A stretch of 64,000 nucleotides of DNA from Sporosarcina sp. ANT_H38 (GCF_008369195.1 NZ_VOBC01000005.1:62001-126000), one strand, 5' to 3'. Numbered from the stretch's first letter, positions 1-8,731 are shown. The notes: generated by a model not told the origin, from the letters alone. Numbers and translations are program-made.

Positions 1-1
1 T

Positions 2-514
2 GGCGGTGGAATTGGTTATTTGTCAATCATCTATAGTGATCGACTTCCTTCTGCTGTCCAATGGTTGAACGGCAGTCTGGCTGCTAAAGGCAATAACGCC
101 TTGTTTATGGTATTCCCATATGCAATTGTTGGTTGGATTTTGTCAATCTTCGCAATACGTAAGGCAAACATCATTCGAATGGGTGATCAGGTCGCATCGA
201 ATCTTGGTGAGAATGTGAACCGAATTCGAATATTATTGTCCATATTAGCTGTATTTTTAGCGGCTATATCCGTAGCAGCTATAGGAATGATTGGATTTGT
301 TGGTCTAGTAGTACCACATATGGCTCGATTGCTAGTAGGTTCAAATTATAAGTATTTATTGCCAATGAGTATGGCACTTGGAGCGCTTGTATTAATGCTT
401 GCGGATACTGGTGGACGAACATTGTTTTCCCCACTGGAAATACCGGCAGGCATACTGATGGCAGTCATAGGTGGACCTTATTTTCTATATTTGATGAGAA
501 AGGGGAAATTCTAA
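2..514 (+). CDS. Iron/heme ABC transporter permease, FecCD family (5' end outside window)
   Basis: Membrane subunit of an iron-siderophore or heme importer; it would form the translocation channel with the ATPase encoded next. The frame is open from the window edge (base 2), so the true start lies upstream and only about the C-terminal half is seen. Visible family marks are the hydrophobic helices and the FVGLVVPHMARLLVG block, which is the coupling-helix region typical of FecCD permeases, and a C-terminal segment ending in the usual GGPYFLYLMRK. One base separates the stop from the ATPase start, so both are co-translated. The substrate cannot be read from this part; the HugZ-type protein downstream suggests heme. 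Confidence 0.93.
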   Translation, partial: GGGIGYLSIIYSDRLPSAVQWLNGSLAAKGNNALFMVFPYAIVGWILSIFAIRKANIIRMGDQVASNLGENVNRIRILLSILAVFLAAISVAAIGMIGFVGLVVPHMARLLVGSNYKYLLPMSMALGALVLMLADTGGRTLFSPLEIPAGILMAVIGGPYFLYLMRKGKF

Positions 515-515
515 T

Positions 516-1295
516 ATGTTTACTGTTGATTCCATTTCAATTCGGTATGAACAGAAGAATGCAATTAGCAACTTTTCTTTCGCTGTCAAACAGGGTGAGG
601 TTATGTCTATCATTGGGCCGAATGGTTCAGGGAAATCGACATTGCTGAAAGCAGTTGCGCGGCACATTCCTTATCACGAAGGTTCGGTGCAATTTGAAGG
701 CATAAATTTGAAGTCAATGAACGCCAAACAAGTAGCACGTAATATGTGCATGCTTAGTCAGAAAAACCAAGCGCCGAGTGATATGACTGTTATTGATCTG
801 GTTTCCTATGGTAGGTATCCCCATAAAAAGTGGTTTGAGAAATTAAATAATGATGACATGGAAATCGTCCATTGGGCGCTTGAGAGAACACATATAACAG
901 CCTATAAGGATCGAACGGTCGCTTCTTTGTCAGGCGGTGAATCTCAGCGTGCATGGATAGCTATGGCACTTGCACAACGTCCTAAAGTATTATTGTTAGA
1001 TGAACCAACAACTTATTTAGATATCTCACATCAGCATGAGGTACTGGAGCTTGTTCGCGAACTTAATCGTGATATGGGCATGACGGTTGTAATGGTGTTA
1101 CATGATCTCAATCAAGCTTCTTCTTATAGCGATAACATCGTTGTTGTGAAAGCTGGTGAGAAAGTGATGAGCGGAACACCGAACCAGGTGATGACGCCAG
1201 ATATGATTCGGCAAGTTTATCGAATGGATTCGGAAATTGATTATCTTTCAACTGAGAAGAAACCGCGCATACATTTGTTAAGTACTGCTAGATAG
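516..1295 (+). CDS. Iron/heme ABC transporter ATP-binding protein (FecE/FhuC-like)
   Basis: Nucleotide-binding subunit (259 aa, the usual length) that powers the FecCD-type permease just upstream. Walker A GPNGSGKST is at residues 34-42, the signature LSGGESQRA lies near residue 135, and Walker B is VLLLDEPTTYLD near 155, followed by an H-loop VLHDL. The gene begins one base after the permease stop. The sequence clearly belongs to the siderophore/heme/B12 class of importers; which ligand it serves is inferred only from neighbours (a HugZ-type heme-binding fold protein follows), so heme or ferric siderophore both remain possible. Confidence 0.95.
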   Translation: MFTVDSISIRYEQKNAISNFSFAVKQGEVMSIIGPNGSGKSTLLKAVARHIPYHEGSVQFEGINLKSMNAKQVARNMCMLSQKNQAPSDMTVIDLVSYGRYPHKKWFEKLNNDDMEIVHWALERTHITAYKDRTVASLSGGESQRAWIAMALAQRPKVLLLDEPTTYLDISHQHEVLELVRELNRDMGMTVVMVLHDLNQASSYSDNIVVVKAGEKVMSGTPNQVMTPDMIRQVYRMDSEIDYLSTEKKPRIHLLSTAR

Positions 1296-1318
1296 TAAAT
1301 TAGTAAATGGAGGAATTA

Positions 1319-1831
1319 ATGTTGAAAAAGCCTGTGGATTTAGAAAAGAACAAGGAAAAGTATTTGCAGTTTGTGGCGAGCCGAAAAAATCTGATTTTGA
1401 ATTTACTAGATGACAATGGCAAACCATTCAGCAGTTATGCACCTTTCGTTAAGAAAGACGGTAAGTTGTACATATATATTAGCCAAATTGCGGAGCATTA
1501 TAACTTTATGGAGAAAAGTGAATACGTTGACGCGTTTCTTATTGCAGATGAATCGGCAACGGTTAATAAATTTGCAACGGAACGAGTGCGTTGGAGCTGT
1601 ATACCGAACAATATTGGCAATGAAGGACATGATGAAATCTTTGAACTATTTAATACCGAACATGGCGCTAAAATGATGGATGTCTTGCGCGGGTTGGATT
1701 TCTCACTTTTCGAATTGACTCCTCTTCAGGGACGTTACGTAGTTGGTTTTGGGATGGCATTCGATATAGATATCGATGCGAATGTATTTAATCATGTTGT
1801 TGTAGACAAGAAGAAGGACGCTGAAGCGTAA
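1319..1831 (+). CDS. HugZ-family heme-utilisation protein (pyridoxamine 5'-phosphate oxidase-like fold)
   Basis: A 170-aa split-barrel protein of the HugZ/HutZ type, a family in which members bind heme and release its iron in the cytoplasm. The first residues (LEKNKEKYLQFVASRKNLIL) and the later HYNFMEKS and ATERVRWSC segments match that family as I know it. I choose ATG 1319 because GGAGG at 1309-1313 is spaced five bases from it; the earlier in-frame ATG at 1307 overlaps that site. It follows the ABC ATPase by 23 bases, so the cluster could import heme and open it. A flavin-dependent oxidase role cannot be excluded. Confidence 0.8.
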   Translation: MLKKPVDLEKNKEKYLQFVASRKNLILNLLDDNGKPFSSYAPFVKKDGKLYIYISQIAEHYNFMEKSEYVDAFLIADESATVNKFATERVRWSCIPNNIGNEGHDEIFELFNTEHGAKMMDVLRGLDFSLFELTPLQGRYVVGFGMAFDIDIDANVFNHVVVDKKKDAEA

Positions 1832-1857
1832 AATTAAAGCGAAGGAGGTATGCTCAA

Positions 1858-2286
1858 ATGACATATTCTACTGTGTTACCAATCTGGAATGCAATTCGGG
1901 AACGGTTTCTTAAAACTGCAGAGGCATTGCCGGAACAAGACTTAAGTTTGCAACTAGGGAAATCAACAGTTGCGTCTTTGCTTCATCACACCGCGGAAGT
2001 GGAGTTTATGTTCGCTGAATGGTTTTTCGGGAGAAATATGCCAGGGGAGAAAGAGAAGCCTTCATTTACGAATTTAGAGGAGCTTGTCAAGTTGCTACGG
2101 GCATCGAATGAGCATCTCATTGAAGCGATGAAAGAACTACCTGAGGAAGATTGGCATAAAAGCATGGAATCACCAATTGGTGCATCTACACCTTTGGAAG
2201 CTGTAGGAAGATTGATGTACCATACAGGTATTCATGCGGGACAAATTTCACTCATTCAGAAAAACGGGAAAAATCAATCTGAATAA
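1858..2286 (+). CDS. DinB family protein
   Basis: A 142-aa four-helix-bundle protein of the DinB/YfiT type. The metal-binding histidines expected for the family are visible at about H44 (LLHHTAEVEF) and H122/H126 (YHTGIHAGQ). Family members are putative metal-dependent hydrolases or thiol transferases with mostly unknown substrates. GAAGGAGG stands eight bases before ATG 1858. It is the last gene of the iron/heme operon: only 26 bases separate it from the HugZ-type gene and an intrinsic terminator follows. Its role in heme use is not known and co-transcription is the only link. Confidence 0.85.
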   Translation: MTYSTVLPIWNAIRERFLKTAEALPEQDLSLQLGKSTVASLLHHTAEVEFMFAEWFFGRNMPGEKEKPSFTNLEELVKLLRASNEHLIEAMKELPEEDWHKSMESPIGASTPLEAVGRLMYHTGIHAGQISLIQKNGKNQSE

Positions 2287-2296
2287 TGAATGTAGC

Positions 2297-2331
2297 AAAA
2301 AAAAGCGAAGATCTCATCTTCGCTTTTTTTG
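2297..2331 (+). terminator. Intrinsic terminator of the iron/heme operon
   Basis: A 12-14 bp A/T-capped stem (AAAGCGAAGAT with its complement) with a CTC loop, followed by a run of T. It ends transcription after the DinB gene. Confidence 0.9.
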
Positions 2332-2406
2332 TATTTTCATATCCCAATGAACGTTGTAGATTGGTTTATTCGGATATTTGATATGTAAAAATAAAATCAT
2401 AGAATC

Positions 2407-2667
2407 ATGCCCCGCCAGCTAAATTATAGAGAAGACGAGCGTGTCTTCCTTTATGTGTATCAATTTACTCTAGGGCGAAGACAACGAAGAATTTCATGGT
2501 CACATTCACAACATTATGCTAGCTGTCTTTTGGGGATTTGGAGTCGATATAGTGCAGTTGGTAACATAACATATGATTGGATTGTAGTTTTAATTTGCAT
2601 AATTGGTGCGTCTATTATGTTATGGTCGCTTCGAAATCGAGGGAGACTAACTAATTACAACCCGTAA
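2407..2667 (+). pseudogene. Possible frameshifted remnant of a small membrane protein gene
   Basis: No ribosome site precedes the open frame at 2407. Its end (about residues 56-75) reads as a plausible membrane helix, whereas the middle is not protein-like. A neighbouring frame at 2474-2569 (GEDNEEFHGHIHNIM...) also looks coding and ends in another hydrophobic stretch. Together they suggest one small gene broken by frameshifts. I cannot name the family; a chance open frame is the alternative. Confidence 0.25.
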
Positions 2668-2817
2668 TCATTCGTTAGTTTTATTGCAATTTTTGGTGTA
2701 TAGTTAAATAGATTAACGGCTATAGCGTACAGTCAAAAGTTAATCTGAAAAAGTAAACACTGGAGTTCTGGTATAGCTCCAACTATTTTAGAACTGGGCA
2801 TCCCATAAGGAGAAAAT

Positions 2818-3576
2818 ATGGACATTAAAAATAAAACAGTCGTACGTTCGATGGAGATAGTAAACTTATTTATTGACCATACAGAGTTATCATTTCAAGA
2901 AATTATTGATTTCTCGGGTATTCCGAAGACTTCCGTTTATCGAATGCTAATGTCTTTAGAAGAAATGGGATTTCTAGAGAAGGGGATTGATTCGAAATAC
3001 CGGTTAGGGCTCTTATTTCTCAAATTCGGCCATTTGGTTTCTTCAAGGATTGATATACGGCAAATTGCCTACCCTATTATGGAGAACTTACATAATGATG
3101 TGAAGGAAGCAATCAATTTAATTATAAAACAAGGTGATGAAGCGATTTATATCGAAAAAATTGATAGAAACCAAAAAGTTCGCTTATATACCGCAATTGG
3201 TAGAAGAAGTCCATTATACGCTGGTGCTTGTTCTCGGGTTATTTTATCATATTTACCGGAACCAGAAATTACTACTTATATGGAATCTATCGAATTAAAA
3301 CCATTTGCGATGGGAACAATCACCGATAAGAAACATCTCAATGACACGATTAGACAGGCTAAAAAGGACGGTTATACGATTAGTAATTCTGAATTAGAGA
3401 ATCATACCTCAGCCATCGCTGCACCAATCTTCGATTATAAAGGAAACGTAGTTGCCGGACTCAGTATTGCTGGGATTGAAGCGAATTATCAATATGACAA
3501 CATTCCTATCTTTGCAGCAAAAGTAATAGAAGCAGCTGAAGAAATATCTCAACGGTTAGGCTATGTGAAGAAATGA
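2818..3576 (+). CDS. kipR: IclR-family transcriptional regulator (KipR-like)
   Basis: A 252-aa repressor/activator with an N-terminal winged helix (residues about 8-65; recognition region FSGIPKTSVYRMLMSLEEMG) and the C-terminal IclR effector domain (about 75-250) with the usual SELENHTSAIAAPIFD stretch. AAGGAG stands six bases before ATG 2818. It lies next to the 5-oxoprolinase genes, and in B. subtilis the IclR-type regulator KipR sits with the same genes, so it most likely controls this cluster. A palindrome in the pxpB/pxpA gap is a candidate operator. The name rests on context and family, not on a sequence comparison. Confidence 0.85.
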   Translation: MDIKNKTVVRSMEIVNLFIDHTELSFQEIIDFSGIPKTSVYRMLMSLEEMGFLEKGIDSKYRLGLLFLKFGHLVSSRIDIRQIAYPIMENLHNDVKEAINLIIKQGDEAIYIEKIDRNQKVRLYTAIGRRSPLYAGACSRVILSYLPEPEITTYMESIELKPFAMGTITDKKHLNDTIRQAKKDGYTISNSELENHTSAIAAPIFDYKGNVVAGLSIAGIEANYQYDNIPIFAAKVIEAAEEISQRLGYVKK

Positions 3577-3630
3577 AAAACATCCTCTACTTACCTGTCA
3601 ATCAGGCGTAAATAGAGGATGTTTTTGTTT
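3576..3630 (+). terminator. Terminator after the IclR regulator gene
   Basis: The stem AAAAACATCCTCTA pairs with TAGAGGATGTTTTT (14 bp) around a 23-base loop and is followed by TGTTT. It overlaps the stop codon of the regulator and separates it from the convergent pxpC gene. Confidence 0.85.
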
Positions 3631-3686
3631 AAGTAAATTTGCTTTACAGTAACTCACGTTTATTAACATATAATCATGTCATCAGA

Positions 3687-4679
3687 TTAGTATATTCTTT
3701 TATAGTGAATGGCCATTTTTATTTCATCTATTATTTTTTCTTTCTTTAATAACTCCATAATTGCTTCTTCATGAGTTACTTCCTTGAACTGAATTGTTGA
3801 AGTTGGTTGCAACTGGGCTAAACTTGGCAAATCGGCGGAAATAATTTGACCTATTTTTGGATAGCCACCTGTTGTTTGACGGTCTGCCATTAAAATGATT
3901 GGCTGTCCATTTGGCGGTACTTGAATAGTTCCGTATGTGACACTTTCGGATAGTAATTCAAATGGCTCAGATAGTGCAAGAGTATTACCTTCCAAACGAT
4001 ACCCCATCCGGTCGGCTTGAGTTGTTATTGTATATGGTTCATTAAAAAGTGTTTGCTGACTTTTACTATCGAATCGATTGAACTCAGTGCCTTTTAGAAC
4101 GCGAATCGTTTGAGATGATTTTAAATTGATGAGTGCGCTGTAGTTAACTGCCCATGTAAAATGGCCATTCAAGTTTTCTAATTGTTGGACGAGCGAATGA
4201 TTGAGGTCATTTAATTTTCCACATTCAAATGTATCCTCTTTTTGCAAAGCCCTACCTTGAAAGCCACCAATTCCTGCACGAAGATATGTACTTTTACTTT
4301 CCATAACCTTTGGAGTAGAGATACCTCCAGCAAAGGCTAAGTATGCTCTACACCCTTTTATTGCGGATTTAAATTTTAATATGGAGCCCTTGCGTATGAG
4401 TATGGGACGCCACATCGGAGCATTTTCCCCGTTGATGGTAGTAAGTAAATCTCCACCGGTGATGGCGATTAACGAATCTTTTTCGAAATAAAGGGTTGTC
4501 CCAAATAATGTGATTTCGAGAGCTCCTTCACCTTCATCATTTCCGACTAGCAAATTAGCTACTCTCAGCGAATAGCTGTCCATCGCACCGCTAACAATAA
4601 CTCCATATTTTTGAGAGCCATATCTACCTAAGTCTTGAATTGTTGTCAAAAGACCTGGATGAAGTACTTTCACGGTCAT
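3687..4679 (-). CDS. pxpC: 5-oxoprolinase subunit PxpC (biotin-dependent carboxyltransferase family, KipA)
   Basis: 330 aa, one of three subunits of the prokaryotic ATP-dependent 5-oxoprolinase, which opens 5-oxo-L-proline to L-glutamate. The N-terminus (VKVLHPGLLTTIQDLGRYG) is the hallmark of the family, and motifs such as GAMDSYSLRVANLLVGN and ADRQTTGGYPKIGQI follow in order. Start ATG 4679 overlaps the stop of pxpB by four bases, so the two subunits are translationally coupled. In B. subtilis this protein was first called KipA, the antagonist of the sporulation kinase inhibitor KipI, so a side role in sporulation signalling is possible. Confidence 0.95.
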   Translation of the reverse strand: MTVKVLHPGLLTTIQDLGRYGSQKYGVIVSGAMDSYSLRVANLLVGNDEGEGALEITLFGTTLYFEKDSLIAITGGDLLTTINGENAPMWRPILIRKGSILKFKSAIKGCRAYLAFAGGISTPKVMESKSTYLRAGIGGFQGRALQKEDTFECGKLNDLNHSLVQQLENLNGHFTWAVNYSALINLKSSQTIRVLKGTEFNRFDSKSQQTLFNEPYTITTQADRMGYRLEGNTLALSEPFELLSESVTYGTIQVPPNGQPIILMADRQTTGGYPKIGQIISADLPSLAQLQPTSTIQFKEVTHEEAIMELLKKEKIIDEIKMAIHYKRIY

Positions 4680-5422
4680 AGTTTCATCCCCTTATAGTGG
4701 TCATATTCTTTAGGAGAAATTGGTGCAAAACGAATTTTGTCTCCAGCCTGTAATAATGTCGGTGGAGAGATAGTGGGAAGAAATAAATCGAGTGGGGTAC
4801 GGCCAATAATTTGCCATCCTCCGGGTGTTTCCAGTGAGTATACGCCTGTTTGCTTTCCAGCGATGCCAACGGATCCTGGGGCTATGACTAGCCGAGGTGT
4901 TTCTTTTCGTGGCGTTGCGATTTGTTCATTTAGTCCCCCCATAAATGGAAATCCAGGAGCAAATCCAATCATATAGACTAAATAATCATTTTCGGAATGT
5001 ATTTGAATGACTTCATCTATAGATAGGTCATGATACTTCGCAACATACTCTAAGTCGGGGCCGAACTTACCTCCGTATAAAACTGGAATTGTAACAACTC
5101 TTTCATTGTGAAACTTGTTAGTCCCGATCTGTTTAACCAATTCGCCCATGAAATCGCTAACTTTTTGGAAGGGGGTTAATGGAGTATAATGTGTTTGCCT
5201 ATTTATTTGTAATCGGTGTACGACAATCGGGTTGTAATAGACAGTTAGATTATTGTAGGCAGGTACCGACTCAATAAATCCTTCAAATGGATGATCATTC
5301 AATAACGTTGACAGATTGCTCACCAGTTCATGAATAGATGGACTAATTCCTTCACCGAGTTGGACAATTAGTGCAGAATCTCCTAAAGGTTTTATGGTCG
5401 CTCTTAAGTTACGGTTGCTCAT
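4676..5422 (-). CDS. pxpB: 5-oxoprolinase subunit PxpB (KipI)
   Basis: 248 aa, the second 5-oxoprolinase subunit, with the cyclophilin-like C-terminal domain. Conserved stretches are GDSALIVQLGEGIS near the start, then IGFAPGFPFMGGL and PGSVGIAGKQTGVYSLETPG, which is the family fingerprint. It is first in a two-gene minus-strand operon with pxpC and diverges from pxpA across a 270-bp gap. In B. subtilis KipI binds and inhibits the histidine kinase KinA; whether this protein does so cannot be judged here. Confidence 0.95.
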   Translation of the reverse strand: MSNRNLRATIKPLGDSALIVQLGEGISPSIHELVSNLSTLLNDHPFEGFIESVPAYNNLTVYYNPIVVHRLQINRQTHYTPLTPFQKVSDFMGELVKQIGTNKFHNERVVTIPVLYGGKFGPDLEYVAKYHDLSIDEVIQIHSENDYLVYMIGFAPGFPFMGGLNEQIATPRKETPRLVIAPGSVGIAGKQTGVYSLETPGGWQIIGRTPLDLFLPTISPPTLLQAGDKIRFAPISPKEYDHYKGMKL

Positions 5423-5620
5423 TCCAACAGCTCCTATTGTTTCGATTTACGGTATCCGAGTTCTTAAATATGGATTATATTAATAATTATAGTTGTCAAA
5501 ATACAAAAAACAAGCCCATAAAACTAAAAAAAAATACTATTTTTTATTATGGGAACAGTTATAAAAAACACCTATTCAGATAAAATGTTTTGTGATAGAA
5601 TTAATTTAGTTTCAAAACTA

Positions 5621-5641
5621 CAGTTCCTAAATTCGGAACTG
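5621..5641. promoter_or_regulatory. Palindrome CAGTTCC-N7-GGAACTG, candidate operator of the IclR-type regulator
   Basis: A perfect 7-bp inverted repeat with a 7-bp spacer lies in the divergent gap between pxpB and pxpA, 52 bases upstream of pxpA. Its size and symmetry suit a dimeric repressor. A looser pair AGTTCT/AGAACT flanks 2764-2795 ahead of the IclR gene. The assignment is inference from position. Confidence 0.5.
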
Positions 5642-5648
5642 CGTTGTT

Positions 5649-5662
5649 TGTAAGCGCTTACG
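5649..5662. promoter_or_regulatory. CcpA catabolite-response element (cre) upstream of pxpA
   Basis: TGTAAGCGCTTACG contains the perfect palindrome GTAAGCGCTTAC and fits the cre consensus except for the last base. It lies 31 bases before the pxpA start, downstream of the palindrome at 5621-5641, where bound CcpA would block transcription. Confidence 0.7.
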
Positions 5663-5692
5663 AATACTGTTTTTTCACTTGGAGGGAAGAGA

Positions 5693-6454
5693 ATGTTTCG
5701 AGTCGATTTGAATTGTGATTTAGGGGAAAGTTTTGGACGATATAAGCTCGGTGAACAGCGAGAAATATTGAAATACATAACATCAGCGAATATCGCGTGT
5801 GGGTTTCATGCTGGCGATCCAAGCGTAATGAGAGAAACAGTTAAACTTGCAATAGAAAATGGTGTGAAAGTTGGGGCACACCCTGGCTTACCTGACTTGA
5901 ATGGATTTGGCCGTCGGGAAATGACAATCACTCCTCAAGAAGGATACGATATGGTTGTTTATCAAATCGGTGCTTTACAAGGATTTTTAACGACATTCAA
6001 TGAGACAATGCAACACGTAAAACCCCATGGTGCATTATACAATATGTCAGCCAAGGATACGTTGCTGGCCGAAGCAATTGCTCAAGCGGTATATGATATC
6101 TCACCTTCATTAGTGCTATTTGGACTTGCTGGCAGTGAATTGACGAAAGCGGGGGAAAGGATTGGCTTGCGTACAGCCCATGAAGTGTTTGCTGATCGAA
6201 CCTATCAATCGGATGGGACATTAACTTCGCGTTCACAATCTGATGCTTTAATAACAAATCAGGAACAGGCTGTTGCCCAAGTAGTGAAAATGGTGACGGA
6301 AGGAAAAGTCATTTCTCAGCAAAATACGGAAGTTTACTTAAAAGCGGATACGATTTGCATTCATGGAGATGGTGAACATGCCCTTGATTTTGCGAAATAT
6401 AGTAAAGAAACGTTGGGAAATAACAACATATTGACCTCGTCAATTATCGAATAG
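5693..6454 (+). CDS. pxpA: 5-oxoprolinase subunit PxpA (LamB/YcsF family)
   Basis: 253 aa, the subunit thought to make the phosphorylated 5-oxoproline intermediate react. The N-terminal [17 protein letters not shown], then [34 protein letters not shown] and [10 protein letters not shown] are the diagnostic LamB/YcsF motifs carrying the conserved His and Asp residues. GGAGGG precedes ATG 5693. It leads a plus-strand operon with the YcsG transporter (17 bases on) and YcsI, divergent from pxpB/pxpC, so all three subunits can be made under the shared control region with the cre site. Confidence 0.96.
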   Translation: MFRVDLNCDLGESFGRYKLGEQREILKYITSANIACGFHAGDPSVMRETVKLAIENGVKVGAHPGLPDLNGFGRREMTITPQEGYDMVVYQIGALQGFLTTFNETMQHVKPHGALYNMSAKDTLLAEAIAQAVYDISPSLVLFGLAGSELTKAGERIGLRTAHEVFADRTYQSDGTLTSRSQSDALITNQEQAVAQVVKMVTEGKVISQQNTEVYLKADTICIHGDGEHALDFAKYSKETLGNNNILTSSIIE

Positions 6455-6470
6455 AGTAGGAGGTTGTGAA

Positions 6471-7691
6471 ATGACAAAGTTAAAAACAGAAACAGTGAAA
6501 ATTAAACAAAAAGCTTCTTGGAGTGTTTTACTTGGTGCGGCTTTCTTAATGGCAACATCAGCAATCGGTCCTGGCTTTTTAACGCAAACAACCGTATTTA
6601 CGCAAGAATTAGCAGCAAGCTTTGCATTTGTTATTTTAATTTCATTAGTTATAGATGTATTTGCTCAATTAAACGTATGGAGAATCATTACTGTATCAGG
6701 TCTGCGTGGCCAAGAGATTGCAAACAAAGTTTTACCTGGACTAGGTGTATTTTTAGCAATTCTCATTGTAATAGGTGGACTTGCATTTAATATTGGAAAC
6801 GTCGCAGGTGCAGGCCTTGGATTAAATGCAATGGTTGGAATAGATCCGGTAACAGGTGCGATAATTAGTGCTGCATTTGCTATCTTTATTTTCCTGATTA
6901 AAGAAGCTGGTAAAGCGATGGACAAAATTGCTCAACTTGCCGGTTTTGTTATGATTATCTTAATGATCTATGTTGCATTCATTACTTCACCACCTGTTGG
7001 AGAAGCTATAGTGAATACATTTAAACCAGAACAAATTAGTATATTTGCCATTGTTACACTAGTAGGTGGAACAGTTGGGGGGTACATTACATTTGCTGGT
7101 GGTCATCGTCTGTTAGATGCGGGTATAAAAGGAGTCGAATCAATACCTGAAGTGACTAAAAGTGCAGTAATAGGTATTGCAGTTACAGGTATTATGCGTA
7201 TCGCCTTATTTTTAGCGGTACTTGGAGTAGTGTCTAAAGGACTTGCAATTGATCCGTCGAATCCTTCAGCTTCAGTATTTCAACTTGCTGCTGGGAATAT
7301 TGGATATAGAATGTTTGGTGTAATTATGTGGGCGGCTGCCATTACGTCAGTAGTTGGTGCAGCGTATACTTCTGTTTCATTTATCCGTTCATTCAGTCCG
7401 GTGATAGAAAAGTATCATAACTGGATTATTATCTTATTTATTTTAGTCTCAACTTTAACGTTTGCATTCATTGGACGACCTGTTAATGTTTTATTAATAG
7501 TTGGGGCTCTAAATGCTCTTATCTTACCAATAGCATTAGGAACGTTATTAATAGCTGCTAATAGGAAAGATATTATGGGGAATTATAAACATCCATTATG
7601 GTTAACGATCACTGGTGTACTCGTAGTCTGCATAATGAGTTATTTAGGCGTCATGACGCTGATAGAACAACTCCCATTATTATTTAAATAA
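6471..7691 (+). CDS. ycsG: NRAMP-related membrane transporter YcsG
   Basis: 406 aa with about eleven hydrophobic helices. The first helix holds SAIGPGFLTQTTVFTQELAA, the position of the metal-site motif DPGN in true NRAMP proteins; that motif is replaced here, so manganese or iron transport is doubtful. B. subtilis YcsG is the matching protein and sits in the same 5-oxoprolinase cluster, so uptake of 5-oxoproline or a related compound is a fair inference, not shown. AGGAGG lies 7-8 bases before ATG 6471, just after pxpA. Confidence 0.85.
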   Translation: MTKLKTETVKIKQKASWSVLLGAAFLMATSAIGPGFLTQTTVFTQELAASFAFVILISLVIDVFAQLNVWRIITVSGLRGQEIANKVLPGLGVFLAILIVIGGLAFNIGNVAGAGLGLNAMVGIDPVTGAIISAAFAIFIFLIKEAGKAMDKIAQLAGFVMIILMIYVAFITSPPVGEAIVNTFKPEQISIFAIVTLVGGTVGGYITFAGGHRLLDAGIKGVESIPEVTKSAVIGIAVTGIMRIALFLAVLGVVSKGLAIDPSNPSASVFQLAAGNIGYRMFGVIMWAAAITSVVGAAYTSVSFIRSFSPVIEKYHNWIIILFILVSTLTFAFIGRPVNVLLIVGALNALILPIALGTLLIAANRKDIMGNYKHPLWLTITGVLVVCIMSYLGVMTLIEQLPLLFK

Positions 7692-7769
7692 ATCAATTTG
7701 ATAACTACTTATTCAATATGTAAAGACAAACACTTTTTAAGTATAGTAGTTTATTGTTCGTACATGATT

Positions 7770-7860
7770 TGACTACCCGTTAATGGTAGTACAAGGCGGC
7801 GACTTGGCAACCTAAGTTCGCCGTGCCCGCGGAAGCGTCCATCTGAAGCGGAAATCAACA
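7770..7860. repeat. Degenerate intergenic hairpin repeat common in Bacillales
   Basis: This stretch holds GCAACCTAAGTTCGCCG followed by CGCGGAAGCGTCCATCTGAAG and GCGGAAATCAAC. I recognise both as pieces of short intergenic repeats seen in many Bacillus-related genomes; a partly matching GTAACCTAAGTACGCCG occurs at 58621. It splits ycsG from ycsI and has no coding potential. Confidence 0.5.
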
Positions 7861-7939
7861 TTGTTCGTTTTTCTCGTTTAATAACCTTATTATGAAATTG
7901 ATTCAAATAATAAAACCTTTTATGAAGGAGAGATTACAT

Positions 7940-8731
7940 ATGAAAAACTATGAAAAAATGGCTCCGAATATAATAAGGGAACTTATTCGCAAACAAGAAA
8001 TTACAGGTCCAACAGCCGGGATGTCTAAGGGGTTTACACAAGCAAATTTAGTTATTTTAAAGAAAGAGCATGCCTTTGATTTTTTGCTGTTTTGCCAACG
8101 AAATCCGAAGTCTTGTCCTTTGTTAGACGTGACTGAACCAGGCTCATTCATTCCTAGTAAAATCGCTAATGAAGCTGATATACGTAAGGATATCCCAAGA
8201 TATCGTATCTACAGAGATGGTGTGAATACAGAAGAAGTAATGGATATAACGGAGTACTGGGAAGATGATATGGTCGGCTTCCTACTAGGTTGTAGCTTTA
8301 CATTCGAAACACCATTGCTGGAAAGTGGGATCCCGATTCGGCATATCGAAGAAAAATGTAATGTCCCAATGTACAAAACCAATATTCAGTGTGAAAAAGC
8401 AGGTGTATTTGAAGGGCCAACTGTTGTAAGCATGCGTCCGATGTCGCATGAAGATGCCATTCGAGCGATTCAAATTACCTCACGCTTTCCCGCTGTACAT
8501 GGAGCGCCGGTCCATATCGGAGATCCAAGCCAAATTGGTATTGCGGATATTTCTAAGCCTGATTTCGGTGATTCGGTAACAATAAAAGAGGGTGAAATCC
8601 CGGTGTTCTGGGCTTGCGGTGTAACACCTCAAGCAGTAGCCATGCAAAGCAAACCATCGATAATGATTACGCATGCTCCAGGCTGTATGTTCATTAGTGA
8701 TATAAGGGACGAAAAGTATAGTATTTTATAA
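7940..8731 (+). CDS. ycsI: YcsI/DUF1445 family putative hydro-lyase (D-glutamate cyclase-like)
   Basis: 263 aa. The family (DUF1445) includes the mammalian D-glutamate cyclase, which interconverts D-glutamate and 5-oxo-D-proline; that activity suits a 5-oxoproline cluster. Family stretches are GFTQANLVILKKEHAFDFLL, GCSFTFETPLLESGIPIRH, FWACGVTPQ and ITHAPGCMFISD. I choose ATG 7940 because GAAGGAGAG lies 9-16 bases before it; an in-frame ATG at 7892 has no such site. It lies 248 bases after ycsG with a repeat between them, so it may also have its own promoter. The reaction is inferred from the family. Confidence 0.85.
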   Translation: MKNYEKMAPNIIRELIRKQEITGPTAGMSKGFTQANLVILKKEHAFDFLLFCQRNPKSCPLLDVTEPGSFIPSKIANEADIRKDIPRYRIYRDGVNTEEVMDITEYWEDDMVGFLLGCSFTFETPLLESGIPIRHIEEKCNVPMYKTNIQCEKAGVFEGPTVVSMRPMSHEDAIRAIQITSRFPAVHGAPVHIGDPSQIGIADISKPDFGDSVTIKEGEIPVFWACGVTPQAVAMQSKPSIMITHAPGCMFISDIRDEKYSIL

